Assembly (NCBI RefSeq): GCF_009758125.1 | Contig: NZ_WRXO01000002.1 | Coordinates: 744,001-808,000, forward strand | Origin: Chitinophaga oryziterrae | GTDB lineage: Bacteria > Bacteroidota > Bacteroidia > Chitinophagales > Chitinophagaceae | Direction of reading: 5' to 3' | Length of the DNA: 64,000 bases | Part shown: in pieces, positions 61,660-64,000 of the stretch | How the letters are laid out: each line of letters starts with the position of its first letter | How positions within the stretch are numbered: position 1 is the first letter of the stretch | Program-made: the position numbers and the translations under genes | Notes under the pieces: model-generated | What the model saw: only the letters and a program-made list of their open reading frames with translations | Told to the model about the DNA's origin: nothing | Databases searched by the model: none

Positions 61660-64000
61660 ATGATGAGTGTTCCATTCTTTCTTTACAGATATCTGCTTAC
61701 CTTTTTATTCTTATTTCCCGTATGGGCTGTCGGTCAAAACACAATTGGTTTGGCCGAGATAAAGAACTATACACGTGAAATAACTCACGGAAAGGCACAG
61801 ACCTGGAATATTCAGGAGGACCGGTTTGGTAATCTTTATTTTGCCAATAATGCAGGTTTGATGTGTTTTAATGGTCATGAGTGGAAGAAATATTCATTAC
61901 CTAATAAAACCTTCTTACGTTCCCTGGCAATAGCCCGCGATGACAGAATTTATGTAGGTGGGCAGGATGCGCTGGGTTATTTTTTCCCTGATGAGAATGG
62001 GCTTCTGGTATACCATTCCCTTGCAGCGTTAATTTCACCTGCAGATAGGGCCTTCGCGGACGTATGGAATATTGTTACCTATGACAACGCCGTCTTTTTC
62101 AGGTCTTTACATAAAATCTTCAGATACGATCCCCTAAAGGGAAAAATGGCGGTATATAATATAGGAGAAGGCTCACGGTGGATTTATATGGCTGTTTATG
62201 ACCAGCATTTGTATGCACAGGACGAAACTACCCTGAAGCTGTTTCAATACACACATGGACAGTGGAAACCTGCTATGATACAACCAGGGCATTCCATCAT
62301 GGCTATGTATCATTATAATAGTGACACTATATTAATTGCATCCTGGAAAGATGGACTGTTTTTGATGAACAGGCAAAAGCAGATCCCACTTGTTATAGAT
62401 GCCGCTATCTTAAAAGATCAGCTTTATTGTATTGGTAGGATAAACGCTCAGACTTACGCGCTGGGAACTGTTTCCAATGGCATCTATTTCATTGACAGAA
62501 AAGGTCGTACCATTCGTCATTTATCTATGCATGAGGGAATGCAGGATAATAATATCAGAACCCTTTTTACAGATCATGAGTCCAATCTCTGGTCAGGACT
62601 GGACGAAGGCATTGACATGATCTATTCATCATCTGCTATACAGAAGATAAAATCTGATAAGCTGCCGTCAACATCTGCTTATACCATTCGTATCCTGAAT
62701 AATTCTTTATATATAGGTTCTGCGGAAGGTTTACATTATACGCAACTGAGTCTGCCTGCATCAGAAGATATTTCTCTTTCACGCGGAACATTTTCTTTAG
62801 TACCTCATTCGGAAGGACAAACATGGGATATCGATACAATCAATGGAATGGTGCTGATGGGGCATCATGACGGGGCTTGGAGCATACAGCAGCATGGTGC
62901 CAGCTTTATCAATGATAATCAAAAAGGAGTATGGCAATTCAGACGGTTACCCAAACCTGGTTACCTGGTTGCAGGAACTTATGAAGGACTGCAATTGTTT
63001 CAACAAAAAAAAGGAAAACTGGAATCCGTTCCGCTTTCTCACAATTCCCTCAATGAGCCTTTACGCTTTATAGAAATAGATGATGAGAATAATATTGTCT
63101 GGGCTTCACATCCTTACCGGGGTATTTACCAGATAAAGCTTTCGCCTCAATTTGATTCCGTAATATCTATCAGGCTGTTTACAAATGCAGAGGGCTTACC
63201 TGGTACGCTGGGCAATTATGTTTTTAAAATAAACAACCACATCGTGTTTGCAACCAGTAAAGGTATTTACGAATTTGATAAGGCTGGTCAGACTTTTAAA
63301 GCGTCTGTAAAATACGCTCCCGTATTCGGGAAAATGCCTGTCCAGTACATGGTATCAGATGCTACCGGGAAGATATGGTTTGCTACAGGGGATAAGTTAG
63401 GGGTGGCAGAAAAAAATACCATCAGATATTTTCCTGAACTACAGGGACAGTTGGTGGGAGGTTTTGAGAAAATCTATCCTTATAATGATAACAACATACT
63501 TATTGCTGCTTACAGAGGCATTATTCATCTCAATTATAATAAATATAAGGAACCAGATAGCAATCTGTCTGCCCGGCTCACCAAAGTAATCACCCATTAT
63601 AAAAGAGATTCACTACTTTTTAGTGATTATTTTGTGTATAAAGGCCAGCTTTCGGAAAAACAGTATCCTGCTAATGTACATAGTCTGGCCGCCGGTTTCA
63701 GTGCTTTTCATTTTGAATTTGCTTCTAACCAGCTGAGGGAAGCTGCTAAAGTTTTGTATAGCTACCGTCTGTCAGGACTTGATGAGGACTGGTCTGCCTG
63801 GTCAACACAAAACTTTAAGGACTATATCAATCTCTCTTACGGTAACTATCGTTTTGAAGTAAGGGTGAAAGACAACCGGGACAATATATCGTCTCCGGTT
63901 GTCTATTCATTTGAAATATTGCCTTTATGGTACCAGACCAGATGGGCCTTGCTGATTTATAGCATATTGTTTATTACACTCATACTTTTTTTAAACAGGT
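61660..64000 (+). CDS. Triple-tyrosine (Y_Y_Y) sensor/regulator, N-terminal part
   Basis: The frame is open from the ATG at 61660 to the window end without a stop, at least 780 residues. A signal peptide-like start (YLLTFLFLFPVWAVGQ) is followed by a periplasmic beta-propeller of reg_prop-like blades (TWNIQEDRFGNLYFANNAGLMCFNG; IYVGGQDALGYF; FTDHESNLWSGLDEGIDMI). A Y_Y_Y domain near the end contains YSYRLSGLDEDWSAW and YRFEVRVKDN. A transmembrane helix begins at ALLIYSILFITLILFL. The cytoplasmic output domain lies outside the window; it could be a LuxR-type HTH or a histidine kinase/hybrid. It is divergent from susCD and probably controls it. Confidence 0.85.
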   Translation, partial: MMSVPFFLYRYLLTFLFLFPVWAVGQNTIGLAEIKNYTREITHGKAQTWNIQEDRFGNLYFANNAGLMCFNGHEWKKYSLPNKTFLRSLAIARDDRIYVGGQDALGYFFPDENGLLVYHSLAALISPADRAFADVWNIVTYDNAVFFRSLHKIFRYDPLKGKMAVYNIGEGSRWIYMAVYDQHLYAQDETTLKLFQYTHGQWKPAMIQPGHSIMAMYHYNSDTILIASWKDGLFLMNRQKQIPLVIDAAILKDQLYCIGRINAQTYALGTVSNGIYFIDRKGRTIRHLSMHEGMQDNNIRTLFTDHESNLWSGLDEGIDMIYSSSAIQKIKSDKLPSTSAYTIRILNNSLYIGSAEGLHYTQLSLPASEDISLSRGTFSLVPHSEGQTWDIDTINGMVLMGHHDGAWSIQQHGASFINDNQKGVWQFRRLPKPGYLVAGTYEGLQLFQQKKGKLESVPLSHNSLNEPLRFIEIDDENNIVWASHPYRGIYQIKLSPQFDSVISIRLFTNAEGLPGTLGNYVFKINNHIVFATSKGIYEFDKAGQTFKASVKYAPVFGKMPVQYMVSDATGKIWFATGDKLGVAEKNTIRYFPELQGQLVGGFEKIYPYNDNNILIAAYRGIIHLNYNKYKEPDSNLSARLTKVITHYKRDSLLFSDYFVYKGQLSEKQYPANVHSLAAGFSAFHFEFASNQLREAAKVLYSYRLSGLDEDWSAWSTQNFKDYINLSYGNYRFEVRVKDNRDNISSPVVYSFEILPLWYQTRWALLIYSILFITLILFLNR

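Overview
The window looks like chromosome from a member of the Bacteroidota, most likely Chitinophagaceae (Chitinophaga-like). The evidence is the SusC/SusD pair, type IX secretion genes (PorQ, a PorP/SprF protein and a giant protein with a gliding-motility C-terminal domain), a DUF5683 gene beside parAB, promoters of the Bacteroidota form TTTG-N19-TAnnTTTG, a tmRNA tag ending NYAMAA, and the near absence of Shine-Dalgarno sequences.

Positions 1-33,660 are core genome. They hold the 3' part of an SDR-type threonine dehydrogenase; a sulfate-assimilation operon (cysH-cysD-cysN) with a cysteine-rich Rrf2 regulator; a parA-parB-DUF5683-dapB run; a metallo-hydrolase and a metallophosphoesterase; two outer-membrane barrel proteins; lon; porQ, pdxJ and ahcY; a 2,014-residue Calx-beta-type surface protein translationally coupled to a PorP/SprF protein; GNAT, DsbA-like and PolX-like genes; a Lys/Ala-rich histone-like protein next to rplU-rpmA; a GH3-family gene; dxr; rseP; and ssrA (tmRNA).

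Positions about 34,130-53,800, directly after ssrA, are an accessory region. It starts with a type I restriction-modification operon (hsdM, a DUF1016/YhcG-type nuclease, hsdS, hsdR), followed by a GIY-YIG/DUF4357 protein, an unrecognised protein and an AbiE-like pair whose toxin gene is broken. Next comes a patchwork of redox genes and regulators (HxlR with nitroreductase, SDR with AraC, HxlR with SDR). Between them lie wreckage: two serine-recombinase C-terminal remnants each beside the same 16-bp T-arm-like core, a frameshifted AraC gene, and pieces of an alpha/beta hydrolase and an NmrA-like gene. A 29-bp direct repeat brackets the HxlR/nitroreductase module. A 91-bp near-perfect hairpin lies close to the right edge.

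Positions 53,829-64,000 hold a three-gene surface-glycan module (GT2 glycosyltransferase, methyltransferase, polysaccharide deacetylase), then a SusC/SusD uptake pair on the minus strand and a divergent triple-tyrosine (Y_Y_Y) sensor that runs off the window end and probably controls it.

The items most worth following up are: the PolX homologue that seems to have lost all three polymerase aspartates but kept its PHP site; the two 11-bp-periodic palindromic intergenic elements; the recombinase-remnant/core-repeat pairs; the nuclease-rich type I RM island; and the unrecognised gene at 43,171-43,620.
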